Shown here in pieces: positions 7,972-17,244 of a DNA stretch of 64,000 bases. Position numbers and translations under genes: made by a program. The notes under the pieces are model-generated. The model was not told the DNA's origin and made no database searches. It was given only the letters and a program-made list of their open reading frames with translations. Position 1 is the stretch's first letter. Each line of letters opens with the position of its first letter. The stretch is from JAUUSJ01 sp051880475 (lineage in GTDB: Bacteria; Bacillota; Clostridia; Lachnospirales; Lachnospiraceae): assembly GCA_051880475.1 (NCBI GenBank), contig JBJEOA010000007.1, positions 8,457-72,456 of the forward strand, written 5' to 3'.

Positions 7972-9519
7972 CTATAAAATTTCTTCAAACTTTTCTATTA
8001 TTCTCTCAATCGGTATCATTTTATGTTCTCCCTCTGACTCGCCAAGATTTTGATAGAAAATAGGAAGTAAGATATCTAATATATTTTCCTTATATTTTTT
8101 CTTTAAATATTGCTCCTTTTTTTCATCAAAGTCTTTCACAAAACACCGTCCAGAAAAAATAGAATATAATAAGGCTGTGTAAAAATAAATATCATTTCTT
8201 AGAATATCTTTTGAATTTTTCTCTGGCTTTGCCATATAACAATAGTCACAAAATTTTTCTAATAAATAGGAATCCGCCATCTTATCTTTTTTCGAAATAA
8301 GACATTCTATCTGATACTTATCACACTCCACTCTTAATTCCTCTTTTGTTTTTTCCTCTTTTCTTTTTATAAACTGTTTAAAAACCATATTTTTCTTCCA
8401 GCGATTTAATTCTTCAAACAAAAGATGGTCAACATTTTGATAACGAATATACTCATTTTTTTGATATCCGTAATCTTTTTTTCTTTTTAACTCCAATAAT
8501 TTATATCCGATTAAAATAGAGAAAATTAATTTTTGTTCGAGGTTGAGAGAAGCGGCACTGCTATATTTATTACCAATTTCTTCATCCATATTATATCCCA
8601 TACTTTGGAGTTTATCGCAGACTTCCTCAATATTCATCCAAACCTCTTGACTATTTTTTAGTTGATTGCTTCTTGTCTTCGCTACCATTTCTATGACAAC
8701 TTCCACAGGAGTAATTCCAAGCGGTTCCATCTGTGCTTTTTCCAGCAATTTTTCTATTGATTCATACGAAGTCTGAAGAGAGATACAAAATCGAAGTAGC
8801 CACTCTCTCGTCACGACAGCCTTTCCTGCTCTTATCTTAGAAAACTGAGCTTCACAGTGGAGGCATCCAATATCTGATAAAAATTCCGTTGCCTTATCGA
8901 AATATCCATACTCTTCTTCAATTACCTCCATTAAACATTTTCCAAAACGTTTATTTCCATCGATAAACTCTATCTTATGAGTTAGAATAATATCAAAAAA
9001 TTCTGCTTTTGTCCTTGCTCTTGATAATTCTCCCCAGAGGTCACTTGTCGGAATACTTCTCCCATCCCATATATCATCATCTTCTTCATCATCTTTATCA
9101 AACATTGCCTCAATCTCTACTCTCACCTTTTCAATTTCTTCTAGAGAAAAGAGACGATTCACTACTGCAATCCACAATGCTTCTTCCACGTTCTTGCAGT
9201 ATAGACCTGTTCCCATATAAACTTCCAATAACTCTTTATTAATTTGCTGTACATTCATATTAAATGCCATGCCAAGACTAATATAAATCTCTCTGCTGCC
9301 AGGTATCGTTCCCTTAAGCCAAGAGGCAATCGCCTGCCTTGTCACAGGCATATATTTCACTTCTCCCGTTTTTTTATCGGTCACTTCATGATAGACAACT
9401 CTCGCTAAAGAAGTATTGCTAAATCCAAATTCGTCCATTTTATCTTCTAGAAATTCTGCAAAAACATAGTTTCTCTTTTCTAAAGATTGGATTTTTTTTT
9501 CTATCTCACTAAATTCCAT
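7972..9519 (-). CDS. Protein with two XRE-like helix-turn-helix segments
   Basis: 515 residues, soluble, acidic. Residues about 20-95 look like a Cro/XRE-type DNA-binding domain (FAEFLEDKMDEFGFSNTSLAR, then VTRQAIASWLKGTIPGSRE and a following helix typical of that fold), with an insertion between helices 2 and 3. A second copy at about 208-265 (ATEFLSDIGCL..FSKIRAGKAVVTREWLLRFC) repeats the pattern. An acidic linker DKDDEEDDD sits between. The rest is helical and unassigned. The start follows AGGAGG, and the gene lies 10 bp after the GAP1-like gene, so it is co-transcribed with the GTPase genes. It could be a transcriptional switch of the module or an adaptor using helix-turn-helix folds for protein contacts. 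Confidence 0.7.
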   Translation of the reverse strand: MEFSEIEKKIQSLEKRNYVFAEFLEDKMDEFGFSNTSLARVVYHEVTDKKTGEVKYMPVTRQAIASWLKGTIPGSREIYISLGMAFNMNVQQINKELLEVYMGTGLYCKNVEEALWIAVVNRLFSLEEIEKVRVEIEAMFDKDDEEDDDIWDGRSIPTSDLWGELSRARTKAEFFDIILTHKIEFIDGNKRFGKCLMEVIEEEYGYFDKATEFLSDIGCLHCEAQFSKIRAGKAVVTREWLLRFCISLQTSYESIEKLLEKAQMEPLGITPVEVVIEMVAKTRSNQLKNSQEVWMNIEEVCDKLQSMGYNMDEEIGNKYSSAASLNLEQKLIFSILIGYKLLELKRKKDYGYQKNEYIRYQNVDHLLFEELNRWKKNMVFKQFIKRKEEKTKEELRVECDKYQIECLISKKDKMADSYLLEKFCDYCYMAKPEKNSKDILRNDIYFYTALLYSIFSGRCFVKDFDEKKEQYLKKKYKENILDILLPIFYQNLGESEGEHKMIPIERIIEKFEEIL

Positions 9520-9529
9520 ACCGTTCCTC

Positions 9530-12391
9530 CTATTTTTTCTTCTTCGCCGGTTTATTTGCTATAATGATACCAACAAAATTAAGTACAGCTAAAATACCCA
9601 TAATTGTAAGAAGAACTGTTCTCTCTCTTGGACCTGGCAATAAAAATACAATACTGCTTAACATTGCCACCATAACTCCCATAAAGTAAATCTGAGAAAG
9701 TTGGAAAGATTTTCGTCTAGAAGCTAATTTCTCATAACAGTAAATAGATACAAGAAAAATCGTCACGCCTGCACATAATAGATAACTCTCCGTTAATCTG
9801 CTCGTTTTTTGGAATAGAAGTTGTAGATGAATGAATAATGTAAATAAATAACTCATATAATATGTCTGCAGTAAGTCGTATAAAACTTCCATCAAAATAT
9901 TAGAGCTATGCTGATCATAATCAATTCCTCTCTGTCTAAGAAATGCCTGTAATTTCTTTGTTCCCCTAAGGTCTCCTTGCAATTCCTCTTTTAAAAATGA
10001 AATTGCCTTTCTATCGCCGTATTTCTTTCTAAGAAGTTCATAAATATGATCTAATGTCAATGTATCTGTAACACTCCAAAGTTTTAATGCTATTTTTACC
10101 TCATTTAGTCGAACAGCATTCCATATAATCTCTGGACAAGGAATTGTCGTATACCCATTTTCATATAAAATTCGATTTACTTCATAAAGTTTTCCTAAAT
10201 CTCGATTTTGCTTTAATACATCTTTCGTCATCTGAACAGCCTTTATCGCTTTCTCGTCCTTTGTATCAAATGGAGATACTAATCTCATTACAAAATTAAT
10301 CCATATTGCTTCTTTCATGGACAATAATTTTCTTGCATTTTGTTTTTCTTTTACTAATTCATTATATCTATCTAATAATGCAATATAAACTCTCTTCTCT
10401 TTATATTCCTTTAACGGAAATTGTACAATTTCCTCGATAGAACTATCTTTAATTGCCTGTTCGATATTTCTAACTCGTTTTTCATCTAAAAACGGAGCAA
10501 GCTTATCTTTATCATCCGATAATTCCGTTGCTAATTTCACCGCATCATCTACCTCAAAATCGGATAGCTGCTTAAAATCTTCGCATATCTGCAATAAATG
10601 AGAAAAAGCAATTGGACCTAGCAAAGCATTTTCTCCTCTGCCATGCTTTTCTACATACTCTTTTAATTCATCAATCCGTTTTAGTTCTATCAAATCTTGA
10701 TTATATTTTTCTTCTAATACTAATTTTGCTTCCTCCTGACAAGAAAGTTTCTCTGCTATTTCTGCAAACAACATGCTTTCTCTTAAATCCTGATTTCCAC
10801 TTAAAAATAATTTATAATCCTTCTCATACAAATCAGCCGATATTTCTCTACTTAATGTTGTCGAGTGAATGGAAAAAACATGCTTTTTTAATTTTTCTAG
10901 CGTATCGACATTTTCTATTCCGTCAAACGCTTCTTCTTTCATCAACTCTTGAAATCCTTTCTTATCGATTTTCTCTCCGAGAGAACGAACAATTTTTTTA
11001 TTTTTTTCATATTCAGATTCCTGATAGAGGCGATAGGCCTGTTTTAATAAAAATTCCTTGTACTCACTATTTGCCATCAATCTTTGGTGATTATAGATTA
11101 TTTCCTTTAATTTTTGAGGAGTCTCTATTTCCTCATGCAAAACTGCCTCACCATATCTTCCTGGCTTATTACCATATTCTAAAATTAAAGCGTCATAGAT
11201 AGCGTGATTTCTCTGCTCTAACATAGCCATAATATTATTAAAAATCTCTTTATCATGTTCAAAATAATAAGATGCTATTTCATCTAACTCTTTATAGACG
11301 AGCTCCCTTGTCTCTCCTTGTTCCCCAAGCAAAAGATGCTTAATATAGACAGAAATTTCTTGCTCATTTAATTTATCTGGAGAAATTATCCCTAAAACTG
11401 TCTCTAAGACGGAAACTAATTGTCTGTCTTTTTTCGCCCAATAAATAAAACTATCCACTTTATTAATCAAGTCACTCGTAGAAATTCCAAGTTTTCCATT
11501 CGCAATATCATTTCTAAAATAAAACCAAATTAACTTTTCTAAACAATTTTGGGAATTATTTAATTGAAATAGCCATTCACTCATTTCATCTAATGTTTCT
11601 TCATATTGAAGCTGATCACTTAAGAAAAGTTCCATCAAAGAATTATAAAACTCTCTCTCTAAAAAGACATCTTCTTCCTGTGCTCCCATCTTTTTCGTCT
11701 CAATATCAAAAAAATTCGATTTTTCAGTGGAATTTTTAAAAATAAAATGTGCTTCCTCGATATCATCTATCGCAAAGGATACATAATCTGCTTCTTTTCT
11801 AAGTTCTGCTGGAAGAATCTTATGTACTAAAAACATAATCTCTCTTGAAAATTTTAAAAATTCTTTTGGTTCTTTCGTTGGACTCAAGAAATAACATGGT
11901 TTTTGACTTCCACATACCGAGCGAAAAACAACTTGGAAAAATTGAGGCAAGCAATCTTTTAATTGATATTTTTCTAAGACAGAAAAGCAAGACTCCTCCC
12001 AGTCTGGAAGAAATTCCATCGGAAGCTCCACCTCTTTATCCCATGTCGTTTCATACACAAAATCTGCAAAATACTCCTCTGGTACTCTCTCTTCTTGTGT
12101 TGGCATATACGTATAGATATGAACAAACTTATTTTCTCTCATATCCACTTCTGCGGCACAAGGAGTTGCTCCAAGCGCAACAAAAGTTGCTAAATCTCTA
12201 CTATATACCATCTTTTCTATCGTGATATTCTCTTTCTTGCATACATGACAGCTCGCCGCTAATTTTTCTATATTTTTTTGTAATTGTCCATCTAATTGGT
12301 CAGAAGATGCAACAATTCCCAGTCCTACTTTATTATTCTTAGAAATTGCATTCGTAGACCAAGTATAATATTGTTGATGAAATGTTCCCAC
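9530..12391 (-). CDS. GAP1-like GTPase-associated protein with C-terminal membrane helices
   Basis: 953 residues from the GTG at 12391, which shares its G with the TAG stop of the GTPase gene and has AAAGGGG 9 nt upstream; an in-frame GTG at 12433 lacks a good site. The N-terminus (GTFHQQYYTWS, GLGIVASS, then VYSRDLATFVALG and a FADFVYET segment) resembles the N-terminal domain of large GTPase-associated proteins (GAP1-N2 type) that accompany DO-GTPases. The centre is a long helical, charged region of about 600 residues. The last roughly 110 residues carry three to four hydrophobic helices and end in PAKKKK, placing the protein at the membrane. Family assignment rests on remembered motifs and the neighbouring GTPase. 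It may be the scaffold or effector controlled by that GTPase. Confidence 0.72.
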   Translation of the reverse strand: MGTFHQQYYTWSTNAISKNNKVGLGIVASSDQLDGQLQKNIEKLAASCHVCKKENITIEKMVYSRDLATFVALGATPCAAEVDMRENKFVHIYTYMPTQEERVPEEYFADFVYETTWDKEVELPMEFLPDWEESCFSVLEKYQLKDCLPQFFQVVFRSVCGSQKPCYFLSPTKEPKEFLKFSREIMFLVHKILPAELRKEADYVSFAIDDIEEAHFIFKNSTEKSNFFDIETKKMGAQEEDVFLEREFYNSLMELFLSDQLQYEETLDEMSEWLFQLNNSQNCLEKLIWFYFRNDIANGKLGISTSDLINKVDSFIYWAKKDRQLVSVLETVLGIISPDKLNEQEISVYIKHLLLGEQGETRELVYKELDEIASYYFEHDKEIFNNIMAMLEQRNHAIYDALILEYGNKPGRYGEAVLHEEIETPQKLKEIIYNHQRLMANSEYKEFLLKQAYRLYQESEYEKNKKIVRSLGEKIDKKGFQELMKEEAFDGIENVDTLEKLKKHVFSIHSTTLSREISADLYEKDYKLFLSGNQDLRESMLFAEIAEKLSCQEEAKLVLEEKYNQDLIELKRIDELKEYVEKHGRGENALLGPIAFSHLLQICEDFKQLSDFEVDDAVKLATELSDDKDKLAPFLDEKRVRNIEQAIKDSSIEEIVQFPLKEYKEKRVYIALLDRYNELVKEKQNARKLLSMKEAIWINFVMRLVSPFDTKDEKAIKAVQMTKDVLKQNRDLGKLYEVNRILYENGYTTIPCPEIIWNAVRLNEVKIALKLWSVTDTLTLDHIYELLRKKYGDRKAISFLKEELQGDLRGTKKLQAFLRQRGIDYDQHSSNILMEVLYDLLQTYYMSYLFTLFIHLQLLFQKTSRLTESYLLCAGVTIFLVSIYCYEKLASRRKSFQLSQIYFMGVMVAMLSSIVFLLPGPRERTVLLTIMGILAVLNFVGIIIANKPAKKKK

Positions 12392-13812
12392 TAAATCCAG
12401 CCCCTTTCTTGCATTATTTTCATTAAAATCCACATAATAGGTTCTTCTACTCGAATTGGATTTATTTTTTTCACTGCCTTTGTCACTTCCATATTTTGAA
12501 TTTCTATTTGTTTTGTCTCACATCCTAAGGCAGATCCACAAAACAAACCACATTTTTTATATTCTTTTACATTTCTTTGAATATGATATATTTTTTGCTC
12601 AAATATTTGTTCTAATATACGCTGCCTAATTAAATAATGCTCTGGATTGAAAAATCCACCCTTTCCTTCCTCTCTCTCAAATAAAAGACTATATCCAGGT
12701 ATTCTTTGAATTTCATCATGTTCACTTAAAAGATCACATTGTGCGATTGTGAGTGCCATATACTTTTTCGAGAGCATTCCCTCACCTACACCACTTCGAA
12801 TCATATCAAGAAGCACTTCTGGCTTTCTCTCGTATAATAATTTTTCATCTTTTTGCTCTTCATATAAAATATAATTATCGAACATCTCCTCTTTTCCATT
12901 CGCATTACTTTTTTGTTGAATCCGAATTTGCTCCTCTTTGCTTAGCAATCTAAGCCCTCGGAGTAATTTTTCCTCATCTAGATTACTCTTAAAGAAAATC
13001 GGCTCCTCAAGCAACATTTGAGAAGGATCCACCAAAAAAACAATCCCATCCATATAACGAAAGAACATCGCCTGTCCCGTTCCCGCCTGCGTTCTAGCTA
13101 TCTCTCCAGCCACGTCATAAAGAGCAAGCAGTAAGAAATATTCCTCTTCCTCTCCTTGATAACAGATTTCTAGATAAATAGGCTGTCGAAATACTTTACT
13201 TGTCGGTTCTGGGCATATTCCCTCTCGAATAAGCCTCTCTGCCATTTTTTCCATCTCAATCTTATTTTTATCGAGAGGGTCTCCATACGCCATGCGAACT
13301 GATATTCGATTTCTATTTAAATTTCCAAACCCATTTGCCAAAAGACTACATAAAAATACGGTCTTTCCAGATGCAACACTTCCCGCCATTCCAATCGAAA
13401 CTAAATCATATTTCCAAAAATTAATCGGCAATATATTATGACAGTGATTACATATCATAATATTTGCAATGACTGTCATTCCCGCCTCTTTAATGATTAT
13501 CTCATATCCGCCACTTTCTTCTATATAAATTTTTTCAATACACTCAAGTTGCTCCTGCCTTAATTCTTCATTTTTCGACTCAATCATCTGATTTGTGATA
13601 ACAACTCTCTGTGTCTGTGTGACATCAAGTCTACTCCCCATTCCATTCCAAAAATGCTCATACAAAACATCCTCCTTTGGAGTGAGCAAATCATTCAAAA
13701 TAGGTGAATAAAACTGAAGATGATTTTCTTTTACTAAAAAATCTACCTCATCATTTGTTATTTTTTGAAAACAACAAGGGCATATTTTCTTTATTTTCTT
13801 ATGTTCACTCAT
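12391..13812 (-). CDS. Zinc-ribbon P-loop GTPase (DO-GTPase type)
   Basis: 473 residues. Two CxxC pairs (CPCC at 11-14, CNHC at 121-124) form a likely split zinc ribbon ahead of the GTPase domain. The P-loop is G144-S-V-A-S-G-K-T151, switch-II is DVAGE (233-237), followed by a hydrophobic strand DGIVFLVDPSQ (255-265), and a possible base-recognition motif AQCD (357-360). The Asp-x-x-Gly switch and ribbon match the DO-GTPase2 group found next to GAP1 proteins in predicted NTP-dependent signalling and conflict systems. No membrane helix. It overlaps the stop/start of the GAP1-like gene (TAGTG) and follows the anchored coiled-coil gene by 3 bp, so the three are translated together. Cellular target unknown. 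Confidence 0.82.
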   Translation of the reverse strand: MSEHKKIKKICPCCFQKITNDEVDFLVKENHLQFYSPILNDLLTPKEDVLYEHFWNGMGSRLDVTQTQRVVITNQMIESKNEELRQEQLECIEKIYIEESGGYEIIIKEAGMTVIANIMICNHCHNILPINFWKYDLVSIGMAGSVASGKTVFLCSLLANGFGNLNRNRISVRMAYGDPLDKNKIEMEKMAERLIREGICPEPTSKVFRQPIYLEICYQGEEEEYFLLLALYDVAGEIARTQAGTGQAMFFRYMDGIVFLVDPSQMLLEEPIFFKSNLDEEKLLRGLRLLSKEEQIRIQQKSNANGKEEMFDNYILYEEQKDEKLLYERKPEVLLDMIRSGVGEGMLSKKYMALTIAQCDLLSEHDEIQRIPGYSLLFEREEGKGGFFNPEHYLIRQRILEQIFEQKIYHIQRNVKEYKKCGLFCGSALGCETKQIEIQNMEVTKAVKKINPIRVEEPIMWILMKIMQERGWI

Positions 13813-13815
13813 GAT

Positions 13816-14385
13816 TTATATTCCTTCCACCGCTTGAATTTTTATTTCATGCTTTGATTCTAAAATGACATAGTACCAAATTCCCTTTTTTAATCGGATA
13901 TTCTGCGATTTAATCCCTTTGTCTCTTGGTGTTCCCTCTTGTCGAATTTCAAACTGCTCTGTTGATGAGCGAAGAATGACTTCGTCCTCCCTATCAGAAG
14001 CCCATATTTCCACTCCTGGCTCGTCAATAAAATAAGAATAATCTATTCCCACTTGACTTTGACCATAAAGTTTTATTTGATTCATGGAAACAATTCCCTT
14101 TTTTTTAGTTCCATCTTCATTCATCGCTGCATACGCCCCGATGGAATTTCCATGTTTTAAGATAATATCCAATGAAAACTTCTTTTCTTCTTGTTCTTTT
14201 GCCCTTTGCCTTTCTTCCTGCAGCCATTTTTCTTGCTCTTGTCGCTCTAATTTCGTATACCGTATGGAATAGTCAATAAAACCCTCATACTTTTTCCAGC
14301 CAATCCATTGGATATAACCAATTCCTGTAAGACCAGCAATCACAATGAGAGCCAAATTCATTACGATATTTACTACAAAATCCAT
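13816..14385 (-). CDS. Membrane-anchored coiled-coil protein, first gene of the GTPase operon
   Basis: 189 residues from the ATG at 14385 (GAGAGGG upstream); a GTG at 14394 is less likely. Residues about 5-25 form one membrane helix ending IGYIQWIGW, followed by a strongly charged helical stretch (YTKLERQEQEKWLQEERQR) and a beta-rich domain of about 120 residues with repeated strand patterns and no motif I recognise. The domain's spacing of charged turns is compatible with a beta-sandwich. It begins the GTPase-GAP1 operon and could anchor the GTPase at the membrane or detect an envelope signal. No homologue recognised. Confidence 0.75.
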   Translation of the reverse strand: MDFVVNIVMNLALIVIAGLTGIGYIQWIGWKKYEGFIDYSIRYTKLERQEQEKWLQEERQRAKEQEEKKFSLDIILKHGNSIGAYAAMNEDGTKKKGIVSMNQIKLYGQSQVGIDYSYFIDEPGVEIWASDREDEVILRSSTEQFEIRQEGTPRDKGIKSQNIRLKKGIWYYVILESKHEIKIQAVEGI

Positions 14386-14485
14386 TCCTTTCACCCTCTC
14401 TTTTATTATATAAAAAGGGATACCATAAAACTAGAAATTTCTCTTTTCACAGCACCACCTTTTAGGTTAAACGCTCATTGCATTT

Positions 14486-14514
14486 ATTATAGCATAGATT
14501 AATTATAAAAAAAA
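14486..14514 (-). promoter_or_regulatory. Candidate extended -10 promoter for the GTPase operon
   Basis: On the minus strand TGCTATAAT gives a perfect -10 hexamer (14486-14491) with the TG of an extended -10. The -35 region at the proper distance is only a T-tract. It lies about 100 bp upstream of the start at 14385 and is the best sigma-A-like site ahead of this gene run. Confidence 0.5.
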
Positions 14515-14582
14515 CAAAAAAGTTTCTTAGCATTTAACAGTGAAAATAGTCGGGTTATGGATAATAATGTATATAGACAGAC

Positions 14583-14618
14583 AAAAATCCAACAACCTTT
14601 TTAGATTATTGGATTTTT
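14583..14618 (-). terminator. Intrinsic terminator after the foldase lipoprotein gene
   Basis: AAAAATCCAA (14583-14592) and TTGGATTTTT (14609-14618) form a 10-bp inverted repeat 29 bp past the minus-strand stop at 14647, with the T-run on the minus strand. It separates this gene from the GTPase operon promoter. Confidence 0.7.
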
Positions 14619-14646
14619 GAATAAATATAAAAAGAATTCTTTTTCT

Positions 14647-15870
14647 TTATTTTTTCTCTGTACTCTTATCTGTTGTCTCCTTTGATGTCTCTGTCGTCTT
14701 TGTGCTAGCAGCTGTCGTTGCTTTTGTCTGTTTTCCTTGTCCGACTAAGTATTCCAAAAGCTTCTCATTTAAGAGATACTCTTTTATTACTTCTTTTCCA
14801 TTTGCTTTCTCAAATTCTTCTGCAGACTCATACTGATATTCAGAAGCTAAATTTTCTAATCGCTCTTTATATTCTTTATCAGAAAGACTCATTTTTTCCT
14901 TTGCAATAATTAAATTAGCAACCATCGCTCTTTTTACGCTATCCTTGGCACACTCATCTAAAGTCATACCTGTCATATATTGCATAAAATCATCGACTTC
15001 CATTCCATACATCTCCGCATAACTAGAATACTGAGACTCTAATTGCTCTTTTTGATAACGAATCATATCTTCTGGGAGTTCTTTTTTCTCTTTTGCGTTG
15101 CTAACTACTTTGCTCCAAATAGTTCCCTGAATCGTTGCCTTTGCAGTTTCTTGTTTGCTCTCTTCCAAATTTTTTCTCACTGTTTGTTTGTAATCTTCTA
15201 CAGATTTTGCCTCTAGATTTTCCTTTGCGTACTCGTCTGTGAGTTCTGGCACAACTTCTTTTCCAATATAATTTACTTTTACATCAAATTCTGCTTCCTT
15301 GCCTGCCAAATCTTCTGACTGATAATCTTTTGGGAAAGTCACTTTGATCGTCTTTTCCTCTCCAACCTTCATACCAATTAATTGGTCCTCAAATCCATCA
15401 ATAAAGGTATCACTTCCGATTTCTAAATCGTATCCCTCTGCACTACCTCCATCGAACTCTTTTCCATCTACTTTTCCTGTATAGTCAATATTAGCGATGC
15501 TTCCATCTTCTACTTTTTTCTTTGTCTTATCTTCTTTTATCTCTGAGGATGCCTCTAAAGTTGATTTAATATTTTCCTCTACTTCCTCGTCCGTTACTTT
15601 TGTATCTTGCTCCTCATACTCAATTCCCTTATAATTGCCAAGCTCAATATAATCCGCGTAGTTATATTCTTTCTCAAAATCAGGTGCCTCCGTCGTAGCC
15701 TCCGATGCAGTTTCTTCTCCCTTTTCTGCAGAAGAACTCTCACCCTCTGCTTTCGTTGTACCTTCTTCTGTCTTTGTCGTACTGTTTGCTGTATTGTTTG
15801 CACCAGTACAACCGCAAAGAGCTACTGTAGCTCCAAGTGCTAACATTACTAATAATTTTCTCTTTACCAT
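14647..15870 (-). CDS. Trigger-factor-like peptidyl-prolyl isomerase lipoprotein
   Basis: 407 residues from the ATG at 15870 (GGAG 9 bp upstream). The signal peptide MVKRKLLVMLALGA ends in a lipobox (ALCGC), so it is a lipoprotein on the outer face of the membrane. A Ser/Thr/Glu-rich linker follows. Residues about 130-205 are an FKBP-type isomerase domain (VEDGSIANIDYTGKVDG, IGSDTFIDGFEDQLIGM, EKTIKVTFPKDY), then a long helical region like the trigger-factor chaperone domain, and a Lys/Thr-rich tail. It should help secreted proteins fold, in a PrsA-like role. The gene stands alone: a terminator follows it. Confidence 0.9.
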   Translation of the reverse strand: MVKRKLLVMLALGATVALCGCTGANNTANSTTKTEEGTTKAEGESSSAEKGEETASEATTEAPDFEKEYNYADYIELGNYKGIEYEEQDTKVTDEEVEENIKSTLEASSEIKEDKTKKKVEDGSIANIDYTGKVDGKEFDGGSAEGYDLEIGSDTFIDGFEDQLIGMKVGEEKTIKVTFPKDYQSEDLAGKEAEFDVKVNYIGKEVVPELTDEYAKENLEAKSVEDYKQTVRKNLEESKQETAKATIQGTIWSKVVSNAKEKKELPEDMIRYQKEQLESQYSSYAEMYGMEVDDFMQYMTGMTLDECAKDSVKRAMVANLIIAKEKMSLSDKEYKERLENLASEYQYESAEEFEKANGKEVIKEYLLNEKLLEYLVGQGKQTKATTAASTKTTETSKETTDKSTEKK

Positions 15871-16080
15871 ACCGCTATTCTCCATTTCCATATTTATTTA
15901 GTATGAAAGTCTCTGCCAAATGGCAATATCTTTTGCCCCCAACATCACTTCATTGCGACTTTTCTTATTGTATCAAATACTATAACAGATTTCTACTGAG
16001 TACACAGAAAATTCAAACTTTACTCTTTTTATAAACAGGCATACCCATTCTCCCAGGCAGCCACGAATATAAATAATCAT

Positions 16081-16746
16081 TTAGCCTTTAAATCTCTCAA
16101 GCAATGCTGTCACATCAAAATACTTAGATGCGACGTCCTTATAAATGCAATCTTTTGTCATAGCATATATAAAAATTTCTCCACTTCCTTTTACTGCACC
16201 TTGCGCAGAAGCTACAATAGAAAGTGCAATCTCCTCTCCTCGAAATGCCAATACAAATTTCTCACTTCCATAGAGATTAAAAATATTTTGCACAGCAAAC
16301 TCTATGCCATCTACAACTGGAATATGATGTAAATTTACTTTATTATCTCTAGGAATATTCATATAAACATCACAAATCATATCAAAATGACATTGAATAT
16401 ACGTCTCGGCAACGGTTTGTCTGCAAGAAAACTTGCTAAAATATTCCTTAATTTCTTCTGGAATAATTGCCTCACTATCTTTTAGCACGTCTACCACTAA
16501 TTTTTTCTTTACATATTTTCGGTCAAGCATATCAAAACTTTTTTTAATTTTTCCATTGGAAAGAGGACTTCCAAGAACCTCTTTTGCCTTATACATTTGT
16601 GGTTCGCTCTCCATTTTCTCCAAAAGCAAAGATTGTACGTCATAGAAATTAGAGAGAATCTCAGATTTAGATTCTGCATAGCTAATAAATGTACTAAGAG
16701 CTGATATTTCTCTTTTGTCTAACTGATTTTGTACTTGATTTTCCAT
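16081..16746 (-). CDS. Conserved hypothetical soluble protein
   Basis: 221 residues, no signal peptide or membrane helix; AAAGGG precedes the ATG. The N-terminal half is helical and charged; the C-terminal half alternates strands and small residues (VDGIEFAVQNIFNLYG, FVLAFRGEEIALSIVASAQGA, GEIFIYAMTKD). No catalytic motif is recognised. It stands alone between the tRNA-Trp gene and the foldase lipoprotein gene, with over 180 bp of non-coding DNA on either side. Function unknown. Confidence 0.75.
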   Translation of the reverse strand: MENQVQNQLDKREISALSTFISYAESKSEILSNFYDVQSLLLEKMESEPQMYKAKEVLGSPLSNGKIKKSFDMLDRKYVKKKLVVDVLKDSEAIIPEEIKEYFSKFSCRQTVAETYIQCHFDMICDVYMNIPRDNKVNLHHIPVVDGIEFAVQNIFNLYGSEKFVLAFRGEEIALSIVASAQGAVKGSGEIFIYAMTKDCIYKDVASKYFDVTALLERFKG

Positions 16747-16873
16747 TTTCTTTTTACCCTTTCTTATATATATTTCCTAAAGATTTTTAAAATATTTCTT
16801 CGAATACTTTCTAAAACATGGTAAATTTGTATGCTTTTTTTATAGATATTGCTATGAACAAAATCTCTAGCAT

Positions 16874-16907
16874 ACAAAAATACTCCGCTATACTAGTATA
16901 GCGGAGT
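16874..16907 (-). terminator. Terminator of tRNA-Trp
   Basis: ACTCCGCTATAC/GTATAGCGGAGT is a perfect 26-bp palindrome (16882-16907) immediately 3' of the tRNA on the minus strand and followed there by ATTTTTG. Confidence 0.85.
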
Positions 16908-16913
16908 CCTATA

Positions 16914-16984
16914 CAGGGGCAGAGAGATTCGAACTCCCGCCAGCGGTTTTGGAGACCGACATTCTACCATTAAACTATGCCCCT
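16914..16984 (-). tRNA. tRNA-Trp (CCA)
   Basis: The 71-nt minus-strand sequence folds as a cloverleaf: acceptor AGGGGCA/TGCCCCT, D-arm GTTTAATGGTAGAAT, anticodon stem GGT/ACC with loop CTCCAAA (anticodon CCA, tryptophan), TpsiC loop GTTCGAATC and discriminator G. No CCA tail is encoded. It is transcribed alone, with its own terminator. Confidence 0.95.
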
Positions 16985-17060
16985 ACATTATCTATTCTCT
17001 TCGTTGGTGTTTTTTCATTCCCAACTGACAATGATTATTATACATATATGCTCACCATTT

Positions 17061-17165
17061 GTCAACAGTTTTTTTTATATTTTTTTATTTTTTTTGTATT
17101 TTTTTATTTTTTTGAATTTTATGTAAAAATAAAAGAATTACTTATGCTTTCCATTTTTTTTAATT
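17061..17165. other. Low-complexity T-rich stretch in a 498-bp gene-free interval
   Basis: Runs of 5-8 T separated by single A, G or TA fill about 100 bp between tRNA-Trp and the SH3b gene. The interval 16747-17244 otherwise holds only the tRNA and two terminators. No coding signal was seen. Confidence 0.6.
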
Positions 17166-17205
17166 AAATGGAATCTTTCTCTCTTTTATATGATTTTTAA
17201 ATAAT

Positions 17206-17230
17206 AAAGAGGGTGAAAACCACCCTCTTT
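17206..17230 (-). terminator. Intrinsic terminator after the SH3b protein gene
   Basis: AAAGAGGGTG (17206-17215) and CACCCTCTTT (17221-17230) form a 10-bp stem with a five-base loop, 15 bp after the minus-strand stop, followed by TTATTT. Confidence 0.8.
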
Positions 17231-17244
17231 TATGTACTATGTCT

